DNA from: Planctomycetota bacterium | GTDB lineage: Bacteria > Planctomycetota > UBA8108 > JACQVS01 | NCBI GenBank assembly: GCA_028280485.1 | Contig: JANQLS010000159.1 | Span: 1 to 61,984, forward strand | Direction of reading: 5' to 3' | Length of the DNA: 61,984 nucleotides | Shown here: piece after piece, positions 9,113 through 17,460 of the stretch | Numbering within the stretch: the stretch's first letter is position 1 | How the letters are laid out: every line of letters begins with the position of its first letter | Program-made: the position numbers and the translations under genes | Notes under the pieces: generated by a model | Databases searched by the model: none | Told to the model about the DNA's origin: nothing | Seen by the model: only the letters and a program-made list of their open reading frames with translations

Positions 9113-9784
9113 ATGTCTGAATTTTTTGAACCTAATTCAAAATTTAAAATCCATGACGGTAAATCCCTTCCTCATTGGTCACAAGATGAGAAAATCTATT
9201 TTGTTACGTTTAGGACGACAGATTCTATTCCCATCGAATTATCTCGACGTTGGAGTAATAACCGCATTCAGTGGCTGAAATCTAAAGGAATCAATTTTTT
9301 TGACCCGAATTGGAAAGCCAAATTTGAATCCCTTCCTTTAGACAAGAAGAAAGAATTTCACAATCAGTTTTCTAAAGGATTTTTCAAGGTATTAGATTTT
9401 GGTTACGGGGAGTGTTTACTTCGTAAAAGAGCAATTTCTAATATCGTGAAGGAGGCACTGCTTTACTTTGATCAGGAACGATATGAAATGGGTGATTTTG
9501 TCATTATGCCTAATCACGTACACTTATTAGTTCGTATGTTTAAAGAGAGAGAAATCCAAAAGCAATGCAGTTCATGGAAGCGATTTACCGCGAGAAAAAT
9601 TAACGAATTAAAGAATAGAAAAGGGCGTTTTTGGCAAGCGGAAAGTTTTGATCATATTGTGAGGTCCAAGATTCAGTTGGAAAGATATCAGCAGTATATT
9701 AGGGATAATCCCGCACATTTGAAATCGGGTGAGTATGTTTATTATCGAAGCCCACAGGCGGACTTCCAGAGCTACGATCTTTGA
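9113..9784 (+). CDS. REP-associated tyrosine transposase (RAYT, Y1_Tnp family)
   Basis: A 223-residue HUH-type single-strand DNA transposase. The diagnostic motif MPNHVHLLV gives the metal-binding H135-V-H137, and Y195 in YIRDNP is the expected catalytic tyrosine; GRFWQAESFDH (171-181) matches the RAYT subclass rather than IS200 TnpA. Known RAYTs bind and cut hairpins carrying a 5' GTAG. Here the gene lies between two related REP-I pairs (8862-9030 and 9792-9948), the arrangement called a REPtron. All key residues are intact, so it may be active. The last 12 codons, from about 9748, run into a degenerate REP-like sequence (ACAGGCGGACTTCC, AGCTACGATCTTT), so the C-terminus is partly repeat-derived. 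Confidence 0.93.
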   Translation: MSEFFEPNSKFKIHDGKSLPHWSQDEKIYFVTFRTTDSIPIELSRRWSNNRIQWLKSKGINFFDPNWKAKFESLPLDKKKEFHNQFSKGFFKVLDFGYGECLLRKRAISNIVKEALLYFDQERYEMGDFVIMPNHVHLLVRMFKEREIQKQCSSWKRFTARKINELKNRKGRFWQAESFDHIVRSKIQLERYQQYIRDNPAHLKSGEYVYYRSPQADFQSYDL

Positions 9785-9791
9785 CCTCATT

Positions 9792-9948
9792 TGATGTCCG
9801 CAGGCTCCGCCTGCGAATTTCTTGTTCGACGAGATTTAACTTGAGACTAAAGACAACTGAAAATCGAGTTACTCGTTTAGGTTGTAGATGGAATTTCAAA
9901 TTCAATCCATGTGCTGAGGAAGGCCGCAGGCGGAGCCTGCGGACTACA
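9792..9948. repeat. Inverted REP-I pair downstream of the RAYT gene (type B, copy 2)
   Basis: Plus copy at 9792-9815 (foot GATG instead of GTAG; stem CCGCAGGC/GCCTGCG) and minus copy at 9920-9948 (perfect stem CCGCAGGC/GCCTGCGG and GTAG foot). The core (GAGACTAAAGACAACTGAAA and CGAGTTACTCGTTTAGGTTG) is homologous to that of 8862-9016. The element begins 7 nt after the RAYT stop codon. Confidence 0.85.
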
Positions 9949-10003
9949 CTGAATCGTTTGTTTGAGGCTTTTTTTTTGCTTTCGCTAATTACGAATACTC
10001 AGG

Positions 10004-10057
10004 AGGGCCGCACGCGGAACGTGCGGACTACACTGTGCGGACTACGTTGCGGATTAC
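10004..10057 (-). repeat. REP-I with two tandem foot units ending a gene
   Basis: A complete minus-oriented REP-I (10004-10032, stem with one G-T wobble) is preceded, in its own orientation, by two partial units, GTAATCCGCAAC and GTAGTCCGCACAGT. The outermost unit contains the TAA stop of the gene at 10054-11316. A partial terminator palindrome (TCGTTTGTTTGAGGC plus T run, 9955-9977) and the usual flank CGAATACTCAGGAG lie on the other side. The three feet in a row look like successive insertions or slippage products. Confidence 0.8.
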
Positions 10058-11316
10058 AACGGCTGAGCTTTGATCACGGCGTGGAGGAGCTGATAGACTT
10101 CGGCTTTCGTTCGCTTGACGAGGTCTGAATCTTGGGGGAGTTGACTGAGGATGGACCTTGCGTTTTCTAAATCTTTTCGAGCTTTGTCGAGTTGCTTGGC
10201 ATCGCCGCCTTCGATGACTCGTTTATAGATTTTTCGAGCACTCTCTCTGAGCTCCCGAATTTTTGCGAGTTCACCTTGGAGCTCTGAAGCTGAGATTTGA
10301 ACGGGAGGAGGCTTCACTTGTTCGCGAGGTGGGTCATCCGGTTCTTGATGGGGATTTTCTTGATTATTGGTAGCGATTGTCGTCGCCGTGCTTTCATCTG
10401 TCGCCTCATTTGGGCTGATTCCTGGGATCGCGGCCAAAGATTCCTTGCCACTCGCTTGTCGCCATTGGGAGCGAAAGGTGTCATCTTGTTCTGAGAAGAC
10501 AATTTCTAAAACGGAATCAGGGTCGCTCGAATTTAAGACTTTTTGAAGCAGGAGGTAAGCTTCCTTTTCGAGACCTAACTTGAGCGATTTTCCAACCCCT
10601 TTGATGTAGAGGTCAATCGGATCTTTTGCTTTTTCTTTCAATCGAGTGAGCAATTTCTTCCACTCAGTCTTCTGATAGCTCGCTTTGGGGATCGGATTGA
10701 CGTTTTGAATGTCACTCGCTTTTCTCGAGAATGAGATCGCGTTGGGGAATAGAGTGATCTCATACTTCTCACCGACTAAAGAGGCCTTCTGGGCGATCAT
10801 TTCTTGACCGTTTTCAAGTTGAACGGAATACAGAGTTTCGGGGAGAGCACCGAGGGGGTCGATTTCTAAGATCGAGTCGAAGACATCTTGTGAAAGCTTT
10901 ACTCTTCTGAGAGGAGCCAGGAGCTTCAAGTCAGCGGGGTGAGCCTTGAAGGCTTCGCCGTGTTCGTTGAGAAGACTCTCGAAGGTTTGCTGCACTAATT
11001 GACGAGCTTCTTCTAACTTCCCAGCTTTGCAAAGAGACTCGTGTTCTTCGAGAGCCGACTCCACTCGAGGGTTGATCGCCTCTGGATCCACGGGATCGAT
11101 GGTCGATACCGAGTTTTGTTGTGGGTCATCGGGATCCGACTCATTATTTTGATCTCCGTTGGTAACCTGATTTTGATTTTCAGAATTGGAATCAGGGTTG
11201 TTCTGATTCTGTTGTTCTCTTTGCGTCCCGTTTTTAGATTTCTGAAAATCTTGGTAGCCGAAATACGCTCCGACAATGATGACCACGACGGTGATGGGGG
11301 CGATGAGCGCTTTCAT
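10054..11316 (-). CDS. Membrane-anchored hypothetical protein with Asn/Gln-rich linker
   Basis: A 420-residue protein with an N-terminal membrane anchor (residues about 4-21, IAPITVVVIIVGAYFGY). A strongly Asn/Gln/Asp-rich disordered linker follows (about 28-75), then a mixed helical region, a Pro-rich stretch near 330-340 and a C-terminal helical hairpin (about 345-410) rich in Lys, Glu and Arg that may form a coiled coil. The bulk of the protein is probably periplasmic. I do not recognise a family. It is divergent from the HEAT/vWA gene at 11656, with a 339-nt shared upstream region. Its TAA stop lies in a GTAA variant of the REP-I foot. Confidence 0.65.
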   Translation of the reverse strand: MKALIAPITVVVIIVGAYFGYQDFQKSKNGTQREQQNQNNPDSNSENQNQVTNGDQNNESDPDDPQQNSVSTIDPVDPEAINPRVESALEEHESLCKAGKLEEARQLVQQTFESLLNEHGEAFKAHPADLKLLAPLRRVKLSQDVFDSILEIDPLGALPETLYSVQLENGQEMIAQKASLVGEKYEITLFPNAISFSRKASDIQNVNPIPKASYQKTEWKKLLTRLKEKAKDPIDLYIKGVGKSLKLGLEKEAYLLLQKVLNSSDPDSVLEIVFSEQDDTFRSQWRQASGKESLAAIPGISPNEATDESTATTIATNNQENPHQEPDDPPREQVKPPPVQISASELQGELAKIRELRESARKIYKRVIEGGDAKQLDKARKDLENARSILSQLPQDSDLVKRTKAEVYQLLHAVIKAQPL

Positions 11317-11655
11317 AGGGAGATCTTGTTACTTCTTTTACTTGCTTGGGTCGAAAGGGTTTGAGAAAGCGGGGGCCTATTTGATGAGATCGGCGGCTCT
11401 CTCGCGCTTCATTTTGAGTGGCTGGTTCCTTCGATTCTGGAGCATAACCGGCTGAAATTCAAAGTTCTTCTGAGCTTATTCTTAACAAAGCATTCTCATC
11501 CCCCGCCTAAATCCGCTAAAATTGCCGGATACTGGTCCCGGTGGGATCGATCCCATTCCATCCACTAGGTTACCCAAACGGTTTTTACCCACGGTTCGAG
11601 CATTCCTTTCTGAAGACTCTTGAGCCTAACCTCTATTCATGCAGATAGTGAAATT
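11317..11655. promoter_or_regulatory. Divergent intergenic region
   Basis: A 339-nt region between two divergent envelope-protein genes, so it must contain both promoters. The only clear structure is the perfect 14-bp palindrome TGGGATCGATCCCA (11542-11555), a possible operator. I could not identify -35/-10 boxes with confidence. Confidence 0.35.
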
Positions 11656-13404
11656 ATGAAAACTCGTCGTTTCATTCCGAGAACGTTCTTTCTCCTCATC
11701 GCTTTCACCTTTGTACAGAGTCTCACTCAAGGGCTATGGCTTGATTCTTCGGTTCAAGCCGATGAACAACAGGATTTGTTTTTCGAAGAGCTGAAGAAAA
11801 AATACGAAGCTGAAAAATCATTGGAAGACTACAAACGATCTCCTACGATCGAAGCTTTCGGGACCTGTAAATCGGAAAAGGTCGTTCCCTTTTTGAACGA
11901 GATTTTAGAAAAAGAGTCGAACCCTTATATTCACGCAACAGTGGGGAAGGCCTTAGGGAACATCGGTACCGAAGATGCCGTCAAGACCTTAGTGACGAAA
12001 CTCGTCCTCATGTTTCATAAAGACCTGCTGAATTTTCCGTACATCGAAAAAGCCCTCATGTCGCCGATGGAGAAGAAGGCCGAAGATTTCCTTTTAAAGA
12101 AAGGGCTTTCCAGCAAGATCAGAAAAAGCCCGAATGCTTATCGCGCCGTGATTCGCGCTATTGGAAATCTCAAATCGACAAAAAGATTCACTTTACTCGC
12201 TTCAGAGTTGAGAAAGGCTCGGGACCCTGAGGTTCAACTCGCGGTTTTGAATGTTTACAAAGAATTCAAACCGAAGAATGCTGCAAGGGATGCCTCTAAG
12301 TTTATTAAATCCCGAGATCAAGAAGTTCAGGCCTCTGCATTAGAGGTTTTACTGGTTACGGAAGCAAAAACTCGTACTTACCAAAAGTATTACGTAGCTT
12401 TACTTCGAAGCCCATACTGGAAAACCCGGGCACTGTCGGTCGATTGCTTGGATATGGTGATTCATAAGGATCGCCTCAAGCTTTTGGTTCCGATGCTCAA
12501 AGATAAAAATCAAACCGTTCAGTTAGCGGTTATCGCTGCTCTTGTCAATGTCGGTACAAAAGACGTGATTATGCCCTTGATCAATGCGGTCGATTCTAGC
12601 AAGGGACGAGTTCAAGACGATGTTCTCGACGCCCTGATCCGTTTAACGGGTAAAGACATGGGGTATTCCTCCGCTAATTGGGAAAGCTGGTGGTTACAGT
12701 ACAAAGACAAGGTAGAAGTGAGAAAACTCACTCAAGAAGAATTCGCGGATGCAAAAGTTCACTCCAAGGCTAAGAAAGCCAGCGGTACTCTTTTATATCA
12801 TGGCTTGAGAGTCTTATCTGACAAATGTGCCTTCATCATCGATACTTCTGAAAGTATGAAGGAAGTTTACGATTTTAAAGATGATTCCAGCTCGAAGAAG
12901 GGGGGCAAAAAGGGCGGTACGGTGGTTCGTGATCCCCGAAAGAAAAGTTCTAATTCGGGTGGTAAATCTCAAAAAATCACCGTTGCTAAAAACGAACTCA
13001 TCAAAGTTCTCAAGTCTCTGAAGAACGGAGTTCTGATTAATGTGATCCGTTTCGATACCTTCATCACTCCGTGGCGGCCGAAGCTTCAGGAGCTGACCGG
13101 GGGTTTGAGAGATGACGTTAATAAATTTGTTCAAGCTGCCCAGCCGAATGGATTGACGAACGTTTTCGATGCCTTAGATAAAGCCTTCAAAGATGAGCGT
13201 CTCGATACGATCTACCTTCTCTCTGATGGGGCTCCCACTCACGGTGCTTACAAGAAGACCGCAGATATCCTGAGAGAGATCGATAAAATGAACCGCATCC
13301 GCCGTGTTAAAATCAACACCATCGGATTCAACCTCAAGCCTCACGAGAAAGAACTCTTGAAACGCTTGGCAGAAGCTACGGGTGGAGTGTTTATTTCGAA
13401 GTAG
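11656..13404 (+). CDS. Exported HEAT-repeat / von Willebrand factor A protein
   Basis: A 582-residue protein. ATG 11656 is chosen over an upstream TTG (11620) because it directly begins a signal peptide (residues 1 to about 35, cut after SSVQA). Residues about 60-330 are HEAT-like helical repeats (for example PFLNEILEKE...HATVGKALGNIG). A vWA domain follows, with the metal site D396-T-S398-E-S400 and LLSDGAP at about 520. A Lys/Gly/Ser-rich insert sits just after the metal site (about 412-440). Such proteins are common in Planctomycetota, and their role is unknown; an envelope scaffold is likely. The TAG stop (13402-13404) is in a half REP-I unit, 15 nt before a full REP-I. Confidence 0.85.
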   Translation: MKTRRFIPRTFFLLIAFTFVQSLTQGLWLDSSVQADEQQDLFFEELKKKYEAEKSLEDYKRSPTIEAFGTCKSEKVVPFLNEILEKESNPYIHATVGKALGNIGTEDAVKTLVTKLVLMFHKDLLNFPYIEKALMSPMEKKAEDFLLKKGLSSKIRKSPNAYRAVIRAIGNLKSTKRFTLLASELRKARDPEVQLAVLNVYKEFKPKNAARDASKFIKSRDQEVQASALEVLLVTEAKTRTYQKYYVALLRSPYWKTRALSVDCLDMVIHKDRLKLLVPMLKDKNQTVQLAVIAALVNVGTKDVIMPLINAVDSSKGRVQDDVLDALIRLTGKDMGYSSANWESWWLQYKDKVEVRKLTQEEFADAKVHSKAKKASGTLLYHGLRVLSDKCAFIIDTSESMKEVYDFKDDSSSKKGGKKGGTVVRDPRKKSSNSGGKSQKITVAKNELIKVLKSLKNGVLINVIRFDTFITPWRPKLQELTGGLRDDVNKFVQAAQPNGLTNVFDALDKAFKDERLDTIYLLSDGAPTHGAYKKTADILREIDKMNRIRRVKINTIGFNLKPHEKELLKRLAEATGGVFISK

Positions 13405-13572
13405 TCCGCACGTTAGTAGTCCGCACGTTCCACGTGCGGTACTCCCAAGCTACGATCAAAAAGTATAAGAAAAGAAAAAGCCTCAAACGAATCGATTCGT
13501 TTGAGGCTTTTTCTTTTGCTTTCGCTAAATACGAATACCCAGGAGGGCCGCACGTGGAACGTGCGGACTACA
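13401..13572. repeat. Inverted REP-I pair around a terminator (type A, copy 2)
   Basis: A half unit GTAGTCCGCACGTTA (13401-13415) contains the stop codon of the upstream gene. A full plus REP-I follows at 13416-13439, then the flank CCCAAGCTACGATC, a perfect palindrome (13470-13517), the flank ACGAATACCCAGGAG and a minus REP-I (13544-13572). The core element is about 157 bp and matches 8688-8844 throughout. Confidence 0.9.
13470..13517. terminator. Perfect 48-bp palindrome, bidirectional terminator
   Basis: AAAAGAAAAAGCCTCAAACG... is followed without spacer by its exact complement (centre 13493/13494), ending in TTTTTCTTTT. It acts as a GC-containing stem followed by a T run on both strands. 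It should terminate the HEAT/vWA gene transcript. Confidence 0.75.
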
Positions 13573-13638
13573 CTGAATCGTTTGCGGCTTTTTCTTTTCC
13601 TTTAGCTAATTACGAATACTCAGGAGGACCGCACGCAG
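13573..13638 (-). repeat. Truncated REP-I element
   Basis: Right half of a further type A element: a degenerate terminator arm (TCGTTTGCGGC plus T run), the flank AATTACGAATACTCAGGAGG, then only the first part of a REP-I stem (ACCGCACGCAGA) before the sequence switches to REP-II-type sequence at about 13633. The junction looks like one element having inserted into, or recombined with, another. Confidence 0.65.
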
Positions 13639-13888
13639 AGAGGTTGTGAATTTTTAGATCCCTATGAAATCCAAATTCATAACAAAGAACTAAGCACCAA
13701 TATTAATAAGCCCGGAGCGTAAGCGACGGGACAATGCTAAAGTATTTCGTGGGCAGGAATTGAATGCCTGAGTTATCCTTAAGGACGTACCGATGTGGAT
13801 TCATCGCGATGACGCATCCCGTCGCTTACGCTCCGGGCTTATTAATGTATTTAGAAATAATTCACAGCCTCTGGCTGAGCCGACTACT
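13639..13888. repeat. Nested REP-II / REP-III composite (type C, copy 1)
   Basis: Order: remnant of REP-II (GAGGTTGTGAATTTTTAG), REP-III minus (13697-13724, AAGCCCGGAGCG...GACGGG), a core of about 90 nt, REP-III plus (13817-13844), then a complete REP-II in minus orientation (13861-13888, stem GGCTCA/TGAGCC-like and GTAG foot). The architecture is the same as at 24190-24450 and 43134-43410, although the core differs. The GTAG foot at 13884-13887 contains the stop of the small gene at 13884-14252. Confidence 0.75.
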
Positions 13889-14252
13889 TGAGACGTTTCC
13901 TCCGCTCATACTTTCGAACTCGATGTTTTTTCCTTACAACAAAGAAATAATCCATAGGAAAACCATCTTCAACTAAGTGGGGCTCCCTTGGTTCGTAATA
14001 ATCCGGATGCTGTGAATTATTGGATGCTCGACAACAAGTGCGGAGATATGGAATCTCGGGGGTATATTCTTTATTGGCGTCGACTTGTTCTGGAAGAGTA
14101 CAACCTTCTTCGACGTCCAATTCAAAATCGAATTGCAATGAATGCCAATACCAGCAATATCTTCGCGGGCAATCTGAGCGACCTATATTCTTTTTCGCGT
14201 ATTTAATATCGTCGGGATCAGGGGTATGAGATTGAAATATCTTTAGGGACAT
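13884..14252 (-). CDS. Small hypothetical protein
   Basis: 122 residues, no recognised family. It has two to three Cys and many Tyr and Pro residues, and ends in a very basic tail (RKKHRVRKYERRKRLK). No signal peptide or membrane segment. Its TAG stop is formed by the GTAG foot of the adjacent REP-II copy, the pattern seen at many firm genes here. That is the main reason to keep it; codon use alone does not settle whether it is real. Confidence 0.4.
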   Translation of the reverse strand: MSLKIFQSHTPDPDDIKYAKKNIGRSDCPRRYCWYWHSLQFDFELDVEEGCTLPEQVDANKEYTPEIPYLRTCCRASNNSQHPDYYEPREPHLVEDGFPMDYFFVVRKKHRVRKYERRKRLK

Positions 14253-14349
14253 TGAATGTTAATTCGGCATTAACGCTGGTAATTAGCGGAACTGACTCAC
14301 ATCCACATGATGTAGGTTGAAGTCCTTTGAAATCAACTCGACGTTTCGT

Positions 14350-14377
14350 CCCCTCGCTAGCGCTTCGGGCTAGTTAA
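14350..14377 (+). repeat. REP-III solo copy
   Basis: CCCCTCGCTAGCG followed by CTTCGGGCTAGTTAA, the same sequence as each arm of the 60-bp palindrome at 47602-47661 and of the pair at 61543-61623. It lies between the convergent ends of unrelated sequence and the gene at 14417-15409. Confidence 0.75.
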
Positions 14378-14416
14378 CAGGATTTGTTAAAAACGCACAT
14401 CCACGAATCGTATAGA

Positions 14417-15409
14417 TTACTGTTGGGCCGGCGGATAATGACTCTTAATCCAATCCTGCCACTTGGATTCTTCCAGCTCTTTAAGTTGAGAAGCTTCTTC
14501 TCCGTATAAGATGATTCGGATGGAGACTAAAATCTGCTCTCCCATGGGTAAGCAGAAAATATGAGCGAGGCCCGAAGAAGGGGAGCTGAGTCTTAGCAGC
14601 AGCTCTTCGGGATTGGGATCTTGCCCTATTCGTTCAACGACTCCGGTCAGGGAAGGGACATCCCCTGAAGTTTGAATCGATTCTCCGACCTCAGGTTCTC
14701 CAAAACCTAATTCTTGTTTCAGACTCGGCCAAAGCTCTGATCTGGGAGCTGAAGAAAAACCGGTCAATTGAATGAGCGAGCTTTTTTGACCCGGGAAATG
14801 AATGAGATATAAATTTAGAATTCTAAAGAAATCAGGCCAGCCTTTTGCCCAAGCTTCTAGACTTTTGTCGTATTGAACTGAATCTGAAACTAAGCTGTGT
14901 GAAACGCGAACCAAGCACTTACCCTTTTCACTCGGTTCGACTTCCCATACGGTATCGATAACTGGGGCATCCAGACCTAAGTCTTGAGAAGTAGCTCCGA
15001 GTCTTTTAGGGGGGCTCCATTCTGTGACTTGGGATATCGATTCCATTCCGGGTCCAAAATTGGCTATCACCTTGACGGGCTTTCCATCGGCGTCGTATTC
15101 AGCGGTGGTTGGAACAAACCAAGCTGAAATTCCTTCAGGAGTAGCGACTGCCTTCCAGACAGTATCAACATCACCAGGAACGGTTGTTTCAACTTGAACA
15201 CTGCGTCGGCCAGAGTCATCGATTTTTACCATTTTGGGGACTTCTATTTTTTTCTCGGTTGGTGTGCCTTTAGAGGTCGAGTTTTTCTCGTCCAGATCCT
15301 TGGGTTTGGGGGGACTTTCATCTATCGTTTGGATTGGAGAGCAAGCGATAGAGGAAAGAAGAATTACGCTGAGAAGGGTAAAGCCACATGCCCGGAATTT
15401 GATTCTCAT
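14417..15409 (-). CDS. Lipoprotein with SRPBCC (AHSA1-type) domain
   Basis: 330 residues from ATG 15409, chosen because ATGAGG gives a Shine-Dalgarno-like site about 9 nt upstream and the lipoprotein signal (ending LLSSIAC) then starts normally; ATG 15460 would add 17 residues. A charged linker is followed by an SRPBCC fold of the Hsp90-activator-homologue type (VQVETTVPGDVDTVWKA, then PEGISAWF), normally a hydrophobic-ligand pocket. The C-terminal 120 residues form a second, less clear alpha/beta module. A surface-anchored SRPBCC protein is unusual; substrate unknown. Confidence 0.75.
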   Translation of the reverse strand: MRIKFRACGFTLLSVILLSSIACSPIQTIDESPPKPKDLDEKNSTSKGTPTEKKIEVPKMVKIDDSGRRSVQVETTVPGDVDTVWKAVATPEGISAWFVPTTAEYDADGKPVKVIANFGPGMESISQVTEWSPPKRLGATSQDLGLDAPVIDTVWEVEPSEKGKCLVRVSHSLVSDSVQYDKSLEAWAKGWPDFFRILNLYLIHFPGQKSSLIQLTGFSSAPRSELWPSLKQELGFGEPEVGESIQTSGDVPSLTGVVERIGQDPNPEELLLRLSSPSSGLAHIFCLPMGEQILVSIRIILYGEEASQLKELEESKWQDWIKSHYPPAQQ

Positions 15410-15502
15410 GGAGTTCAACCTCATCGACTTAAATAAAGTGTAAAACAATAGCCTGATCATGGTACTGGGAAGAGGAATAAATTACCTCAGGAAACTGAGG
15501 TT

Positions 15503-15580
15503 GTCCGAAGCAAATCTCATTAGAGATTTGGTGATTCAATTTTAAAATTCTCCCACCCAAATTCTGGCTAAATCGGCTAC
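15503..15580. repeat. REP-IV inverted pair, copy 1
   Basis: A left hairpin CAAATCTC-ATTA-GAGATTTG (foot GAAG) and a right hairpin in minus orientation with GTAG foot and arms around TTTAGCCAGAATTTGG, separated by about 25 nt. It is homologous to 17344-17416; both pairs flank the amidase gene. Confidence 0.7.
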
Positions 15581-15679
15581 GTGGAGGCTCTATTTCTTGG
15601 AATTTCTTTTCCTCTTCTCGCTCCGTCATGTCTCTATATTATGTAAAGCCATACATTCCGATCAGAAAGCCGAAATACA

Positions 15680-17272
15680 TTGTCCAAGAATTCTAACGAT
15701 ATTACCCGCAAAACAGCTAGCCAGTTGGTAGCCTCTATCAAAAGCAGAGAACTCACCTCGCTGGAAGTGACGGAAGCTCATATCCAGCGCATCGAAGATT
15801 TGCATTCAATACTCAATGCCGTTGTTGTGCCTCATTTCGAACAAGCACGAAAAGCCGCTCGGGAAGCCGATGAGAAACAAGCTCGAGGGGATGCGTTGGG
15901 CCTTCTCCATGGTCTTCCCATCACGGTGAAGGAAATGTTTGACGTTGAAGGATTGCCGACTTCCGCCGGTCTCCAGACTTTAGCCGATCATCGTGCTAAC
16001 GAAGATGCGGTTACTGTAAAACGGTTGAAAGACGCAGGGGCCATCGTTCTTGGAAAAACCAATATTCCCCAAATGGGTATGCTTCCCGATGCCGTGAATT
16101 ATCTTTATGGTCGCACCCCAAATCCTTGGAATGACGAACGCACTCCTGGAGGATCGAGCGGTGGGGAGGCTGCGGTTATCGCCACCGGTGGTTCTCCTTT
16201 GGGATTGGGGAGTGATGGTGGAGGAAGTATTCGAAATCCCTGTCACAGTTGTGGAATCTTCGGCTTAAAACCAACGGGCTTGAGGCTACCATTCAAGGGA
16301 CACTGGGGATCTCCGAATTGGTACGCGGAATGGGTCACTGCAGGACCGATGGCGCGTTCAGTTGAAGATTTAGATTTGGCTATGAGGGTATTGACCGATG
16401 GGCCGATCGAAAACGCAGGCGTTCAGTATCCCGGAGACGTTGAAAGTTTCTCACCTATTTCGGATTATCGATCCCTCGATGCTAAAAAACTGAGGGTGGG
16501 ATATTTCACTCAATTGGGCTGGTTAAAACCAGCTCCCTCGACAGTAAGAGTGGTTTATGAAGCGGCTCACGCATTAGATGCCGATGGCTTTGAAGTCAAA
16601 GAATTTATGCCTCCCCAAGTCGAACGCGGTTGGGCGATTTACTACAACCTTTTTTATTCCGATGCCTTTCAGTACATGAGAAAAATTGCCAAAGGAAATA
16701 AACTCGATTGGCGAGTGAGGCAAGTTTTCTTGTTTACTTATATGCCCACTTTTATTCGGCCGTTGTTTTCAAAGATGGCGAAACTTATTGGCGAGCAATC
16801 CGTTTCCGAATTTGTAGGGGCCGTTCCTAAACGAATTCTCACAAAAGATGAAGTTTTGAAAAAATTGGATGATCAAGATGACTATCGACAAACCTTTTTA
16901 AACGCGATGGTTTCTCAGGGGGTCGATGTCTTGATCGGGCCTCCATGTCCAACTCCGGCGATCACTCCTAAAGAATTTCTCGGTATCTACGGTTTGATGT
17001 ATACGGCACTTTTTAACTTGTTGGCGATGCCCGCCGGAGTCATCCCTGCGTCTCGAGTTCAACCAGGAGAAGAAACCAGTAAGCGAACTTTTGAAAGTGT
17101 CGACCGCTCTTTTGCCCGCATCGAAAAAGGGAGTCAGGGACTGCCGGTGGGCCTGCAGGTGGTTGCTCCCTGGTGGAGAGAGGATCGAGTTTTTGCGATC
17201 ATGGAGTATTTAGCGAGTCATTTTCGTGGACAAGATAGTTTTCCGGTGACGCCGATGGATCCTCAATGGTAG
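15680..17272 (+). CDS. Amidase signature family hydrolase
   Basis: 530 residues, start TTG 15680 (no ATG nearby before the conserved domain; the ribosome site is weak). The Ser-cisSer-Lys triad is visible: K84 in TVKEMFDVEG, S159/S160 in GGSSGGE and S183 in GGGSIRNP. Full length for a GatA/FAAH-like amidase. No signal peptide, so it is cytosolic. It is likely a stand-alone amidase acting on small amides or fatty-acid amides rather than GatA, because no gatB or gatC is near. It is flanked on both sides by REP-IV pairs. The TAG stop sits in GTAGCAAA, the same 8 nt that begin the REP-IV copy at 17344. Confidence 0.92.
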   Translation: MSKNSNDITRKTASQLVASIKSRELTSLEVTEAHIQRIEDLHSILNAVVVPHFEQARKAAREADEKQARGDALGLLHGLPITVKEMFDVEGLPTSAGLQTLADHRANEDAVTVKRLKDAGAIVLGKTNIPQMGMLPDAVNYLYGRTPNPWNDERTPGGSSGGEAAVIATGGSPLGLGSDGGGSIRNPCHSCGIFGLKPTGLRLPFKGHWGSPNWYAEWVTAGPMARSVEDLDLAMRVLTDGPIENAGVQYPGDVESFSPISDYRSLDAKKLRVGYFTQLGWLKPAPSTVRVVYEAAHALDADGFEVKEFMPPQVERGWAIYYNLFYSDAFQYMRKIAKGNKLDWRVRQVFLFTYMPTFIRPLFSKMAKLIGEQSVSEFVGAVPKRILTKDEVLKKLDDQDDYRQTFLNAMVSQGVDVLIGPPCPTPAITPKEFLGIYGLMYTALFNLLAMPAGVIPASRVQPGEETSKRTFESVDRSFARIEKGSQGLPVGLQVVAPWWREDRVFAIMEYLASHFRGQDSFPVTPMDPQW

Positions 17273-17343
17273 CAAAGTTAGCATCGCTCCCTCCATCCTT
17301 AAGGATAGAAGATATATATCACCAGAAGCCCTCTAATCTCCTC

Positions 17344-17416
17344 GTAGCAAATCTCGCCAGAGAATTGACCGCATCGATATAAGTTCTTCCACCCAAATTC
17401 TGGCGAATTTGGCTAC
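17344..17416. repeat. REP-IV inverted pair, copy 2
   Basis: Plus hairpin with GTAG foot (arms CAAATCTC/GAGAATTG, loop GCCA) and minus hairpin with GTAG foot and perfect arms CCAAATTC/GAATTTGG, also with loop GCCA. The two GTAG feet face outwards at 17344 and 17416. Compare copy 1 at 15503-15580. Confidence 0.8.
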
Positions 17417-17460
17417 AATGGTTGTTTCATTTCAACTCAACCTACTGAGCCAATTTATCC

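Noticed and set aside
8688..10057. Possible CRISPR array
   Set aside because: Repeats are inverted pairs with unequal, homologous spacing and no unique spacers or cas genes.
11525..11615. tRNA-like sequence (GGTTCGAGCATTCC and GGGATCGATCCC)
   Set aside because: No acceptor stem or anticodon arm can be built around these T-arm-like strings.
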